Positions 8,058 through 15,985 of a DNA stretch of 50,851 nt are shown here, one piece after another. The translations under genes and the position numbers were made by a program. Positions within the stretch are counted from its first letter, which is position 1; each line of letters opens with the position of its first letter. The stretch comes from Bacillota bacterium (lineage in GTDB: Bacteria; Bacillota; UBA4882; UBA10575): assembly GCA_012837715.1 (NCBI GenBank), contig DUQR01000029.1, positions 1 through 50,851 on the forward strand, in the 5' to 3' direction. The notes beneath the pieces were generated by a model, which did not search any database, was not told the DNA's origin, and saw only the letters and a list, made by a program, of their open reading frames with translations.

Positions 8058-9008
8058 TTATAGAAGGCCAAGCTCCTTATAGTATTTCTTCGCTCCCGGA
8101 TGCATCGGAATGGAGATACTGGCAACGGAATAAGCCGGATCCAGTTCAGCCCCTTTCGGATGGCCAATCGCAATCTCCCCGGCGTTTTCGAAGAGGGCTT
8201 TCGTCATATCATAAACCAAATCCTCACTAAGATCCTGGGCTACAATATAGGTGGCAACCACGGCTACCGTCTGGACACTGGCGTCTACACCCTTGTAGGT
8301 GCCGCCCGGAATATCAAATTTGGTATAGAAGGGATACTTCTCCATCAATTTAGCGGCATGTTCATCATCAACTTTTAAGAGATTGATCGGGTTGGAAGTG
8401 GCCAGTTCAACAACGGCAGTGGTCGGCGCGCCGGCGACACAGAAGAAAGCGTCAATTTTATCATCCTTAAAGGCCGTTGCGCTATCACCAAAGCTGAGGT
8501 TGTTCACAACAATATCATCAAAGGTGATCCCATAGGCTTCCAAGATCTGGCGGGCATTAAACTCGACACCGGAACCGATATCACCCACGGAGACCCGTTT
8601 ACCTCTTAATTCTTCAATGGAGTTGATACCGCTCTTAGCGACTATTTGACAGACTTCAGCATAGAGGCCGGCCATCGCCGAAAAACCCGACACTTTCTCC
8701 CCGGCAAAGAGATCGGTGCCATTATAGGCGTAATACATAACATCATTCTGAACGAGCGCAATATCCGCTTCCTTGTCGGAGATTAGGTAGATGTTAGCTT
8801 TCGAAGCGCCGGTGGACTGTACATCAAAGCTTAGATTGTCAATTTTCTTGCTGAGCACTTGCGAGATCGTCCCACTGTAAGCATAGTACGTGCCTGTTGT
8901 CCCACCGGTGGCCATTTTTAAAGTGGTTTTTTTCTTTCCACCACAGCCCGATAAGATCAGTGTAATGATCAACAGCATTGACATGATGAACCATAGTCTT
9001 TTTTTCAT
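8058..9008 (-). CDS. TAXI-family TRAP solute receptor (lipoprotein)
   Basis: A 316-residue periplasmic-binding-like protein. A lipoprotein signal peptide ends at the lipobox LILSGC, with the lipidated cysteine at 22. The mature part starts with TLKMATGGTTGTYYAYSG, the hallmark of TAXI (TRAP-associated extracytoplasmic immunogenic) receptors. It continues with SVGDIGSGVEFNARQILEAY and KIDAFFCVAGAPTTAV. It should sit on the outer face of the membrane and hand its ligand to the fused permease. ATG 9008 follows GGGGGA. It is the first gene of the operon; the inverted repeat at 9037-9057 lies in its leader. Confidence 0.93.
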   Translation of the reverse strand: MKKRLWFIMSMLLIITLILSGCGGKKKTTLKMATGGTTGTYYAYSGTISQVLSKKIDNLSFDVQSTGASKANIYLISDKEADIALVQNDVMYYAYNGTDLFAGEKVSGFSAMAGLYAEVCQIVAKSGINSIEELRGKRVSVGDIGSGVEFNARQILEAYGITFDDIVVNNLSFGDSATAFKDDKIDAFFCVAGAPTTAVVELATSNPINLLKVDDEHAAKLMEKYPFYTKFDIPGGTYKGVDASVQTVAVVATYIVAQDLSEDLVYDMTKALFENAGEIAIGHPKGAELDPAYSVASISIPMHPGAKKYYKELGLL

Positions 9009-9036
9009 TAAAATTGTCCCCCTTTGTATTATTCAG

Positions 9037-9057
9037 TTGTTACAAGAAAAGTAACAA
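9037..9057. promoter_or_regulatory. Inverted repeat upstream of the TRAP operon
   Basis: TTGTTAC (9037-9043) and GTAACAA (9051-9057) form a perfect 7-bp dyad around seven bases, about 30 bp upstream of the receptor start. It may be an operator or leader hairpin. A TATAAT-like box on the minus strand (complement of 9168-9173) is a possible -10, but I see no good -35. Confidence 0.45.
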
Positions 9058-9217
9058 TTTAATTCCTGTAATGAACGAAACCAAGCCAAGTTGGGCTTTT
9101 CCCGCTGGAAAACACATACCGTTTTAATTTCGTCATCAACACCCCTCGTTCCTGCCCCTTTCAACTTATTATACTGTATACACGAATACAATATTTTTCA
9201 CCGGCTAAGCTCCCGCT

Positions 9218-9246
9218 TTGATAAAATTAGCCTGATATGGTATAAT
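9218..9246 (+). promoter_or_regulatory. Promoter of the xylanase gene
   Basis: TTGATA (9218-9223), a 17-bp spacer and TATAAT (9241-9246) match the vegetative consensus closely. The start codon is 45 bp downstream of the -10 box. Confidence 0.78.
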
Positions 9247-9290
9247 TTTCTGGTTATAAACAAGAGGAAGAATGGAGGGATTTGCATACT

Positions 9291-10994
9291 ATGAAAACTC
9301 TTTGTCTACAGAAGCATGGTCTGTTCCAGCCCCTGCTGATCATCGTTGTTCTTATTTTTAGCTCGTGTGTTCTAACTTCGCAGACCAACACGGCAGAAGT
9401 TGGCGATATTCTCTACTATGAAGGTTTTGAATCCACCAACTCGCTCCAACAGAACGGCACCGCCACTATTGCCCTCAGCGACGTTTATGCGGCGGCCGGA
9501 GATAAAAGCCTCAGCGTTGAGCCAGTCGCGGACAACAACTGGAGCGGTGTAGCCCTGCGTAACGACTCCTTAGCGACACCGATGTTGCCTAGCGGTAAGT
9601 ACCGCTTGACCGCCAAGATCTTGAGTCCTAAGAATACGACGGTGGGTATCCGTGTGGAAACTAAGGATAGCTTCGGGATGGATACCTACGGTAGTGTGGG
9701 TAGCGCCAAGGTTAATTTGGTGGCTGACCAATGGGTGGATGTAACGATGGATTTTGCCGTCCCGGCCGACCATCAATCCGTGGTCGCGATTGTCTTCCAC
9801 AATGACGACCAAATTCCCAATCTCCATTTCTATCTGGATGAAGTAAAGCTACTGGTAACCGGCTTACCGCTGGAACCAAAACCTACCCCCCCACAGGAAA
9901 TCGTCTTCCCCCAATGGGATCTGAGCCTTCCCTCGCTCAAAGATACATACAAAGACTACTTCATGATCGGAAACATTATCAGTCCTTATCAGATGGATCT
10001 CGAGACAACCGCCATGTATAAGCACCACTACAACTTAGTAACGGCTGAAAACGACATGAAGCCCCAGTATTTTAGTCCCGCCAAGGGGATCTACCTCTTT
10101 GAAAATGCGGATTGGATCATCGACTGGGCGGAAGCTAACGACCTTAAGGTTCATGGTCATGTCTTGGTCTGGCACTCCCAGTCGGCCCGCTGGCTGAATA
10201 CGGGCTTGGACGGTAAGCCCCTTACCCGGGCTGAAGCTAAATCCAACATGGAGGAGTACATCACCAATGTGGCCGGACATTTCAGGGGCAAAGTGATCTC
10301 CTGGGACGTAGTCAACGAAGCTTTTACCGACCGCGCCGGAATCCCCACCGATTGGAAAGAGGCCCTGCGCCAAGATGTGCCCTGGTATCTCGCCTACGAA
10401 AATGGCGCGGACAAGAGTAAGGGTGAAAGCGGCGCGGACTATATCTACGACGCCTTTGTCTTTGCCCGTCTGACCGATCCGGGGGCGACCCTGTTCTATA
10501 ACGACTATAACGAGACTGACTCTTGGAAACGGGAAGCCATGGCCATGATGGCCGAAGAGCTTAATGCAAAATGGAAAACGGATGAACGCAACACCGAACC
10601 CGATCGCTTACTCATCGAAGCCCTTGGCATGCAAGCTCATTACTGGACCGCCAGCTTAAGAGTGCAGGACGTCGAAGCCGCCATTAAGCGCTTTATTGAA
10701 GCCGGGGTAAAAGTCGGCATTACTGAACTGGACATTCCCTATGGCTCCTGGACAAACCAGCATTCGGACCCTTTGACCGCAGAAGAAGAACGGAACCAAG
10801 CCCGGCTGTATGCGGAGTTATTTAAGATCTATAAGAAGTACGCCAGTCATATCGATCGCGTTACCTTCTGGGGTAAAGCCGACTCCCAAAGTTGGCGCGC
10901 TAAGGGCAGCCCGTTACTGTTCAATCGGGCTTTCGGCGCCAAACAGTCCTTCTACGCAGTCATCGACCCCGAAGGCTTTCTCAGTGGGAATTAG
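9291..10994 (+). CDS. Secreted GH10 endo-1,4-beta-xylanase with N-terminal CBM
   Basis: A 567-residue modular enzyme. The N-terminus has a hydrophobic signal segment ending near LIFSSC, possibly a lipobox. Residues 40-190 form a beta-sandwich of the CBM22/CBM4_9 type (EGFESTNS, GDKSLSVEP, FYLDEVKLL). From about 210 comes a GH10 TIM barrel: acid/base Glu about 343 in WDVVNEAF, nucleophile Glu about 479 in ITELDIPYG, and the substrate-site motif HVLVWHSQ. It would hydrolyse xylan backbones outside the cell. ATG 9291 follows GGAGGG at about 12 bp; TTG 9282 is in frame but almost touches it. The gene stands alone with its own promoter and is followed by two hairpins. Confidence 0.95.
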   Translation: MKTLCLQKHGLFQPLLIIVVLIFSSCVLTSQTNTAEVGDILYYEGFESTNSLQQNGTATIALSDVYAAAGDKSLSVEPVADNNWSGVALRNDSLATPMLPSGKYRLTAKILSPKNTTVGIRVETKDSFGMDTYGSVGSAKVNLVADQWVDVTMDFAVPADHQSVVAIVFHNDDQIPNLHFYLDEVKLLVTGLPLEPKPTPPQEIVFPQWDLSLPSLKDTYKDYFMIGNIISPYQMDLETTAMYKHHYNLVTAENDMKPQYFSPAKGIYLFENADWIIDWAEANDLKVHGHVLVWHSQSARWLNTGLDGKPLTRAEAKSNMEEYITNVAGHFRGKVISWDVVNEAFTDRAGIPTDWKEALRQDVPWYLAYENGADKSKGESGADYIYDAFVFARLTDPGATLFYNDYNETDSWKREAMAMMAEELNAKWKTDERNTEPDRLLIEALGMQAHYWTASLRVQDVEAAIKRFIEAGVKVGITELDIPYGSWTNQHSDPLTAEEERNQARLYAELFKIYKKYASHIDRVTFWGKADSQSWRAKGSPLLFNRAFGAKQSFYAVIDPEGFLSGN

Positions 10995-10998
10995 CAAA

Positions 10999-11025
10999 CG
11001 GTTAGCGCCCCGTCACTGCTAACCG
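10999..11025 (+). terminator. Hairpin behind the xylanase gene
   Basis: CGGTTAGC (10999-11006) pairs with GCTAACCG (11018-11025) a few bases behind the stop codon. There is no T-run, so it may act mainly as a 3' stabiliser before the second hairpin. Confidence 0.55.
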
Positions 11026-11123
11026 GGCCTGTACGCTAATCGACAGCCTCCCTCTGGATGGTAGCGTCGAGAAACCGCTGAAGAAGAAAGACCAGCTAAT
11101 CAAAATCAACAGCACTAGTGAAG

Positions 11124-11153
11124 AAACAGGCGCTGCAGTAGCGGCGCCTGTTT
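11124..11153. terminator. Terminator hairpin between xylanase and XRE regulator
   Basis: AAACAGGCGC (11124-11133) pairs perfectly with GCGCCTGTTT (11144-11153). The symmetric A and T ends allow function in both directions for the converging genes. Confidence 0.75.
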
Positions 11154-11173
11154 GCTCCACGTTAATAATCGGC

Positions 11174-11374
11174 TTAATCAAAATCAAATATCTCCTCAAT
11201 CGGCGCCTTGACCGCCTTGGCGATATCCATCGCCAATTTGAGCGATGGATTGTATTTGCCCGCTTCCAAACGAACAATTGTCTCGCGACGGACCTTTACT
11301 TTCTTCGCCAGTTCTTCCTGGGTTAATTCGGCAAGTTGACGGTATTTTCTTAAATAGCACTTGAATTCCGGCAT
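11174..11374 (-). CDS. Small XRE-family HTH regulator
   Basis: A 66-residue protein that is essentially one Cro/C1-type helix-turn-helix: [20 protein letters not shown] forms the second and third helices, and the tail reads [20 protein letters not shown]. Such stand-alone regulators in Bacillota are usually co-transcribed with a small four-helix membrane protein. Here the gene upstream in the same direction (11381-11641) is such a protein, apparently broken. ATG 11374 follows AAGGGG; a TTG at 11377 is less likely. The palindrome at 11654-11670 at the head of the unit is a candidate operator for autoregulation. Confidence 0.88.
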   Translation of the reverse strand: MPEFKCYLRKYRQLAELTQEELAKKVKVRRETIVRLEAGKYNPSLKLAMDIAKAVKAPIEEIFDFD

Positions 11375-11380
11375 CAAGAA

Positions 11381-11641
11381 TTACCCCTTTTCATAAAAAT
11401 AAAAGGCGATGGCGTAAGCGATGAGCACTGAAGCATAGCATAAAGCGCTCACCACGGTATAATTTCCCTACTGATCACGGTTAGCGGGGTTATTAAGCAT
11501 AAAATAAACAATTCGACCACCGCAAGGTTAAAGCTAAAGGCCTTCGCCTTTCTTGAATTTTCAAGATAGCGCTCATCGATCATTTCCGCGGCAATTTTGC
11601 CGATCCAGAAATAACTGAAAAAGGCGAAGAAGGCAAAAAAA
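11381..11641 (-). pseudogene. Frameshifted small membrane protein, partner of the XRE regulator
   Basis: One minus-strand frame reads FFAFFAFFSYFWIGKIAAEM and on to LCLITPLTVISREIIPW, then stops at 11449-11451. A second frame continues the hydrophobic protein (SALCYASVLIAYAIAFYFYE) to the TAA at 11381-11383. Together they make a plausible protein of about 86 residues with three membrane helices. A strong ribosome binding site (AAAGGAGG) sits just upstream, but the start lies in a run of seven T and no start codon is in the right frame. So at least one indel near 11455, and probably another in the T-run, has disabled the gene, unless these are sequence errors. Family not certain. Confidence 0.6.
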
Positions 11642-11653
11642 CTCGCCTCCTTT

Positions 11654-11690
11654 GTGATATATTTATATCATTTTGTTATATAATTATCAC
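11654..11690 (-). promoter_or_regulatory. Palindromic operator upstream of the XRE unit
   Basis: TGATATA (11655-11661) and TATATCA (11664-11670) form a perfect dyad around two bases. A wider pair, GTGATA (11654-11659) and TATCAC (11685-11690), encloses it. The site lies directly in front of the ribosome binding site of the broken gene. An XRE-type repressor site is a reasonable reading. Confidence 0.5.
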
Positions 11691-11694
11691 ATTA

Positions 11695-11865
11695 CTAGGG
11701 ATTCGTCAACCCTAGCTCCAACTGGTAGATCGAGCGCTGAAAAAACGAGAGTGCATCCTGGGAGCCGGGGAAGAGATCATCCCATTTACCCCATTCGTTA
11801 AAGAAGGGATTCAAATCAAGCGGAGAACATACTTCATAAAGATGGTGACACCGGGTAATTAATTC
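11695..11865 (-). pseudogene. Orphan C-terminal gene remnant
   Basis: A 56-codon minus-strand frame, closed by TAA at 11866-11868 on its upstream side and ending with TAG at 11695-11697, has no start codon or ribosome binding site. Its product looks like real protein: LYEVCSPLDLNPFFNEWG, then KWDDLFPGSQDALSFFQRSI. It overlaps the last bases of the peptidase-like gene in another frame. I do not recognise the family. It is most likely the tail of a gene removed by deletion. Confidence 0.4.
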
Positions 11866-13253
11866 TTACGCAAAACTATACTGGTGTCTCCCATGAAAGG
11901 AAACAAAGCCAATTGGATATTGGAAGTAGGCAGAACCTCTTCTTTTAAGGCAATCCCTAGTTCCTCCCGGATGAACCTTTTTCTTTCCATCATCCGCTGC
12001 CAGGAATCGGGGAAAAGCCTTTTTATTTCATCCCGTAAAGTCTGATCGGCAATCAGCAATCCATCCTCTACATGCACTCCTCCGTAAGGAGCACCTGGAA
12101 AGGCAATCATATCAGCTTGAATGATCATTCCCGAAGCAACTTTGAACGGAGAATTTTCATAAAAAATGCTGGTGGTCCATTCTTCAATATGAATTAGGTG
12201 TCCGGGGTTGAGGCCGACGCCATACTTTTGAAAATCTCCGAGTGTAGCACGGACGGTATTAAAGATTTCCCCTCCGGGCACTCCGATCCCGATCGTTTCA
12301 TACCAGTTTACCAAGGCCTTGAAGTACGGGATATAGAAATTCTCAACCACCCCTGCCATGGCGGGAGGAATCTCAGTTTGATCTTTAACAAATATTCCAG
12401 TCCGGGCGACCATCCCTCTCCGATAGCCTAAACCGATATTTACGAAATCCCCTTTTTCCAAAGTCTTGGTATAAGTGGGACTGGCCAATCCCAATAAAGT
12501 GTTTTCAAGGCCGAAATTCACATTGGGATGAGCCACTAAAGGCTCTCCATCAATCTGCAGGTACTGGGAAGCTTCCATTTCGGTCATGCCGGGACGTAGG
12601 TTCCGCAACAGATTCAGCACTTGTTGGGAGGTCTTGGTGCCGGCGATTTCATGTAACACCATTTCCTTAACGTCCGCCTTCGAACGTAAGCCGTATTCAG
12701 GGTGGAGCATTAAATCTGCGGCATTTTCAATCTTTTCCAGCCCGACCGCTTCAATCAGGGCTTTCACAATATAGTAAGGGACGTCAATCATCTCTGCAGG
12801 AACCGGGGCTTTTGGATAGTACTTCCAGCCCACTACCCCCACCTTACAATGATTCTTAATGCCATTGGCGGCAAAAATCTCTTTTAAACTTTTTTCCTGT
12901 CTACGGGGTTGACCGATTAAACTAAAATCGGGATATACTTCTTTATCAACCGCAAAAGGAATTAGATCGGAAAAACTCAGGCCTTCATTACCCACCACTA
13001 ATAACGGGGGCCATTTATCTTTAGAGAAGATCAGCAAAGCCTCTTCAAAACGGGGTTCAAATCCGGTTAGAAAAAGAATGTTGGAAAAATGTTCCCGGTC
13101 ACCGTAAATTACCAGATGGTCAAAGCCCCGCGTCTGCATCAAAGCGGTTAAATCATGAAATCTCCGTTCATAATCTTCTTTGGTGTAGACAGGAACCTGA
13201 TTAGTCAGTTTCTGCTCCGGCAGACCCTGCACCTTGGTTAGGGTAATAATCAT
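11859..13253 (-). CDS. M24 (creatinase/prolidase-fold) protein without canonical metal ligands
   Basis: A 464-residue protein with a creatinase-type N-terminal domain (about residues 20-170) and a C-terminal pita-bread domain. True M24 peptidases bind two metals through Asp, Asp, His, Glu and Glu. Here the usual V-x-I-D-F-G is VNIGLG, the S-D-x-T-R-T segment is GMVARTG, and the E-P-G before the last strand is QAD. Only the final Glu (HVEDGLL) and a His in GHLIHIEEW are evident. The protein is therefore probably not a metallopeptidase; creatinase itself is a metal-free hydrolase of this fold. ATG 13253 follows AAAGGAGG; the frame to 13316 crosses that site. It stands alone, with GH3 upstream and a gene remnant downstream. 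Confidence 0.85.
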   Translation of the reverse strand: MIITLTKVQGLPEQKLTNQVPVYTKEDYERRFHDLTALMQTRGFDHLVIYGDREHFSNILFLTGFEPRFEEALLIFSKDKWPPLLVVGNEGLSFSDLIPFAVDKEVYPDFSLIGQPRRQEKSLKEIFAANGIKNHCKVGVVGWKYYPKAPVPAEMIDVPYYIVKALIEAVGLEKIENAADLMLHPEYGLRSKADVKEMVLHEIAGTKTSQQVLNLLRNLRPGMTEMEASQYLQIDGEPLVAHPNVNFGLENTLLGLASPTYTKTLEKGDFVNIGLGYRRGMVARTGIFVKDQTEIPPAMAGVVENFYIPYFKALVNWYETIGIGVPGGEIFNTVRATLGDFQKYGVGLNPGHLIHIEEWTTSIFYENSPFKVASGMIIQADMIAFPGAPYGGVHVEDGLLIADQTLRDEIKRLFPDSWQRMMERKRFIREELGIALKEEVLPTSNIQLALFPFMGDTSIVLRKN

Positions 13254-13499
13254 TTTCCATACCTCCTTTTTTTTTGACTCCTGGCGACTACTTAGAAAAT
13301 ACCTCTCGTTGTCCACCCGACTTTGATTAAATTACTGATCTATACGATCGGTAGTCGGCAGGAACAACCAATTCACGCGCCGCTGGGGCCCGTCGCCCAA
13401 TTAGATAATGCCTTCGACGCTTATCGACTGGCCCGGCTTTGATTATTTATCACCTCGCCGCCCATCCGCCAAGGCCTCTCTGGCCAGAGGCGTGGGCGA

Positions 13500-15764
13500 C
13501 TACCTCGAACTACCTTTCTTCAACAGGAGTCTTAATCCGTAAAAAAACTTTCCGTTGGCCATCGCCAGCAACCCTTGGAACAAATTAGCTTTCAAACCGC
13601 TAAAAATCTGCATGGTGCGTAAAGGACTACCGGTGCTTGACTGCAAGATCATCCGGTACTCGGCCGTGCCGGGCTCTGCCTTTCTGGCAACCATCCTTTT
13701 CACACCCCAGTACAAGGCCTTCATCACAAAGGAGTGTTCCTTCATCTCTAAAACCGTATCATTTATCGTAAATTTCCCTTTTTGCAAAAGGTAGGGCTGG
13801 TATTTCCGGCCCAGCATGGTCTCCCACTGCTCCTGTGTTGGGGAACCGCTTGGTTTTTCATACCAGGAACCCCGCTGCCATACCGGGATTTTTCCGGTTT
13901 CGCCAGTTTTATCAATGACTCCGGCCACCAACAACTGGTCCGGACCACCACCGACCAGAACCGTATACCGGCCGCCGGGAACCTGCCAACCATCGTCCCA
14001 AACGGCAAAACAACGGGCGTCAAGGTCAAAGCGGACTTTTCTACTCTCTCCCGGTTGGAGATAAAGTTTGGTGAAGCGCTTTAGCTCCCGGACCGGACGA
14101 TGGATCCCGTCTTGCGGGGGAGCGATGTAAAGTTGGACAACCTCGGCGCCGCCGCGGCAGCCGGTGTTTGTCACTGTAACGTAGGCCGTTTCCCCGTCCA
14201 GGATTGGGTCGGAGTAGGCAAATTCAGTGTAACTCAGCCCAAACCCAAACTTCCAACGGACGTTAACATCTGCCTTATCATAATAGCGGTAACCGACATA
14301 GATTCCCTCGCGGTACTGGCCGTCCCGCTGCGGATAGTAGGTCGCCGACGGACAATCAGCATATTGCACAGGCCAGCTCTCGGCTAACTTGCCACTGGGG
14401 TTTGCTGCACCGTACAATAAATTTTTAACCGCCGCGCCCCCGGCTTGTCCGGGCAGACCCATATATAAAATCGCCTTCACTTGGTCGGCCCACGGTGTTT
14501 CCACCGGAGCGCCACAGAAGAGAACGACCACTGTATTGGGGTTCTTGGCCGCCGTTTCTTCAATGAGCTTGACCTCCTCTGCCGGCATTTCCATATTACT
14601 CCGGTCAAAACCTTCACCTTCAATCTCCGGTGGCAAACCGGTAAAGACCACTGCCACGTCGGCCTCTTCCACTCCCACACCTGTCTCAAGGAGCGCAGCG
14701 GGATGGATCAGTTTGGTCGGGTTAATGTGACTGGATCCCGCGCCCTGATAACGCATGTTTTTCGCCATCTGGCCCACAATGGCAATTTTCTGTCCTTCCT
14801 TAAGGGGCAGAATCTGATCCTCGTTTTTGAGCAAGACCGCGCTTTGCTCGGCTGCCGTCCGCGCCAGCTCATGGTGGGCCTCATAGTCACAAGACGCCTT
14901 GCTTTTCAGGGCTTCCACCGCTTCGTGCACCATCTTCTTAACCCGTTCCACACTCCGGTCAATCTCCTCTTCAGCCAGTTCACCCCGGGCCACCGCCGCC
15001 AGCACCTCCTGGACCATGTAGTTGCTGCCACCGGGCATGTTCAGGTCGCAACCGGCCCGAAAACCGGCAATCCGGTCATGCATGGCGCCCCAGTCGGTCA
15101 TCACCAGACCGTCAAAGCCCCATTCTTCCCGTAGAATACCGGTTAAGAGCTCCGCATGGTCGCTACAATAGGTGCCGTTAACTTTGTTGTAGGCACACAT
15201 TACGGTTTTGGGTTTCCCCTCGCGGACCGCGATTTCAAAAGGGGTCAGGTATATCTCCCGCAGTGTGCGCTCATCAAGGATGGAATCGGAACTGAATCGT
15301 TTATACTCCTGATTATTACAGGCAAAATGCTTTAAACATGTGCCAATCCCTTTTTCTTGGGCGTTCTTAATAAAACTGGCCGCCAATTTCCCTGCCAAAT
15401 AGGGGTCTTCGGAGAAATACTCAAAATTCCGGCCACACAAGGGGTTGCGTTTGATGTTGACCCCGGGTCCAAGAAAGACTCCTACCCCCTGATCCGCCGC
15501 TTCCTCGGCAATGGCGGCGCCAATTTGGCCAACCAACTCTTCATCCCAGCTACAGGCGGTTGAGACCGCCGCCGGAAAACAAGTGGCCGGGCGGGAAGCG
15601 TTGACAACCGTATGGTCGTTGTGGATCTCCAGCTTGCGCAAGCCGTGGGGCCCGTCACACATAAACATGGACGGGATCCCGTATTCGGGGAAGGCTTTAG
15701 TTTCCCAAAAATTTTTCCCCTCGCACAGAGCAATTTTGTCTCTAAGTTCCATTTTAGTTCCCAT
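13500..15764 (-). CDS. GH3 beta-glucosidase/beta-xylosidase
   Basis: A 754-residue cytoplasmic GH3 enzyme with no signal peptide. The N-terminal TIM barrel has the nucleophile Asp about 224 in LVMTDWGA and the substrate-site motif CLKHFACNNQE. The alpha/beta sandwich contains EGEGFDRS, where the acid/base Glu of this subgroup is expected. A fibronectin-III-like domain (PVRELKRFTKLYLQPGES) and an extra tail of about 110 residues follow. Between SSHINPTK and EADVAVVF the usual connecting segment of roughly 60 residues is only about 20, which suggests an in-frame deletion. It would split beta-linked oligosaccharides, perhaps products of the nearby xylanase. ATG 15764 follows AGGAGG. Confidence 0.93.
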   Translation of the reverse strand: MGTKMELRDKIALCEGKNFWETKAFPEYGIPSMFMCDGPHGLRKLEIHNDHTVVNASRPATCFPAAVSTACSWDEELVGQIGAAIAEEAADQGVGVFLGPGVNIKRNPLCGRNFEYFSEDPYLAGKLAASFIKNAQEKGIGTCLKHFACNNQEYKRFSSDSILDERTLREIYLTPFEIAVREGKPKTVMCAYNKVNGTYCSDHAELLTGILREEWGFDGLVMTDWGAMHDRIAGFRAGCDLNMPGGSNYMVQEVLAAVARGELAEEEIDRSVERVKKMVHEAVEALKSKASCDYEAHHELARTAAEQSAVLLKNEDQILPLKEGQKIAIVGQMAKNMRYQGAGSSHINPTKLIHPAALLETGVGVEEADVAVVFTGLPPEIEGEGFDRSNMEMPAEEVKLIEETAAKNPNTVVVLFCGAPVETPWADQVKAILYMGLPGQAGGAAVKNLLYGAANPSGKLAESWPVQYADCPSATYYPQRDGQYREGIYVGYRYYDKADVNVRWKFGFGLSYTEFAYSDPILDGETAYVTVTNTGCRGGAEVVQLYIAPPQDGIHRPVRELKRFTKLYLQPGESRKVRFDLDARCFAVWDDGWQVPGGRYTVLVGGGPDQLLVAGVIDKTGETGKIPVWQRGSWYEKPSGSPTQEQWETMLGRKYQPYLLQKGKFTINDTVLEMKEHSFVMKALYWGVKRMVARKAEPGTAEYRMILQSSTGSPLRTMQIFSGLKANLFQGLLAMANGKFFYGLRLLLKKGSSR

Positions 15765-15937
15765 CTCCGCCCCTCCTATTCCCCGCATGGAAGTTTCCTG
15801 TAAATCTTCTTCCCCTTCCGCGACTTATCCTTCTTTTACCGATAACCATCCATCACTCCCGTGCTCAACCACTGCACAGCCCCGGGCCGCATCTTAACAA
15901 AAAACTGATTCTCAGCAAATTGCCCAACATAAAGAAA

Positions 15938-15960
15938 CCTTTGCTCGTCCCGAGCAAAGG
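15938..15960 (-). terminator. Terminator behind the DUF4097 lipoprotein gene
   Basis: CCTTTGCTCG (15938-15947) pairs perfectly with CGAGCAAAGG (15951-15960). On the minus strand the stem is followed by TTTCTTTATG. A second hairpin, AAAGACGT/ACGTCTTT (15976-15996), overlaps the stop codon just before it. Confidence 0.8.
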
Positions 15961-15985
15961 CCTTCCCTCAGACGTAAAGACGTTT

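Noticed and set aside
13296-13442. Plus-strand 48-codon open frame as a gene remnant
   Set aside because: It has some protein-like composition but no start, and it lies in the divergent upstream region of the M24-like gene; similarity to any family is not evident.
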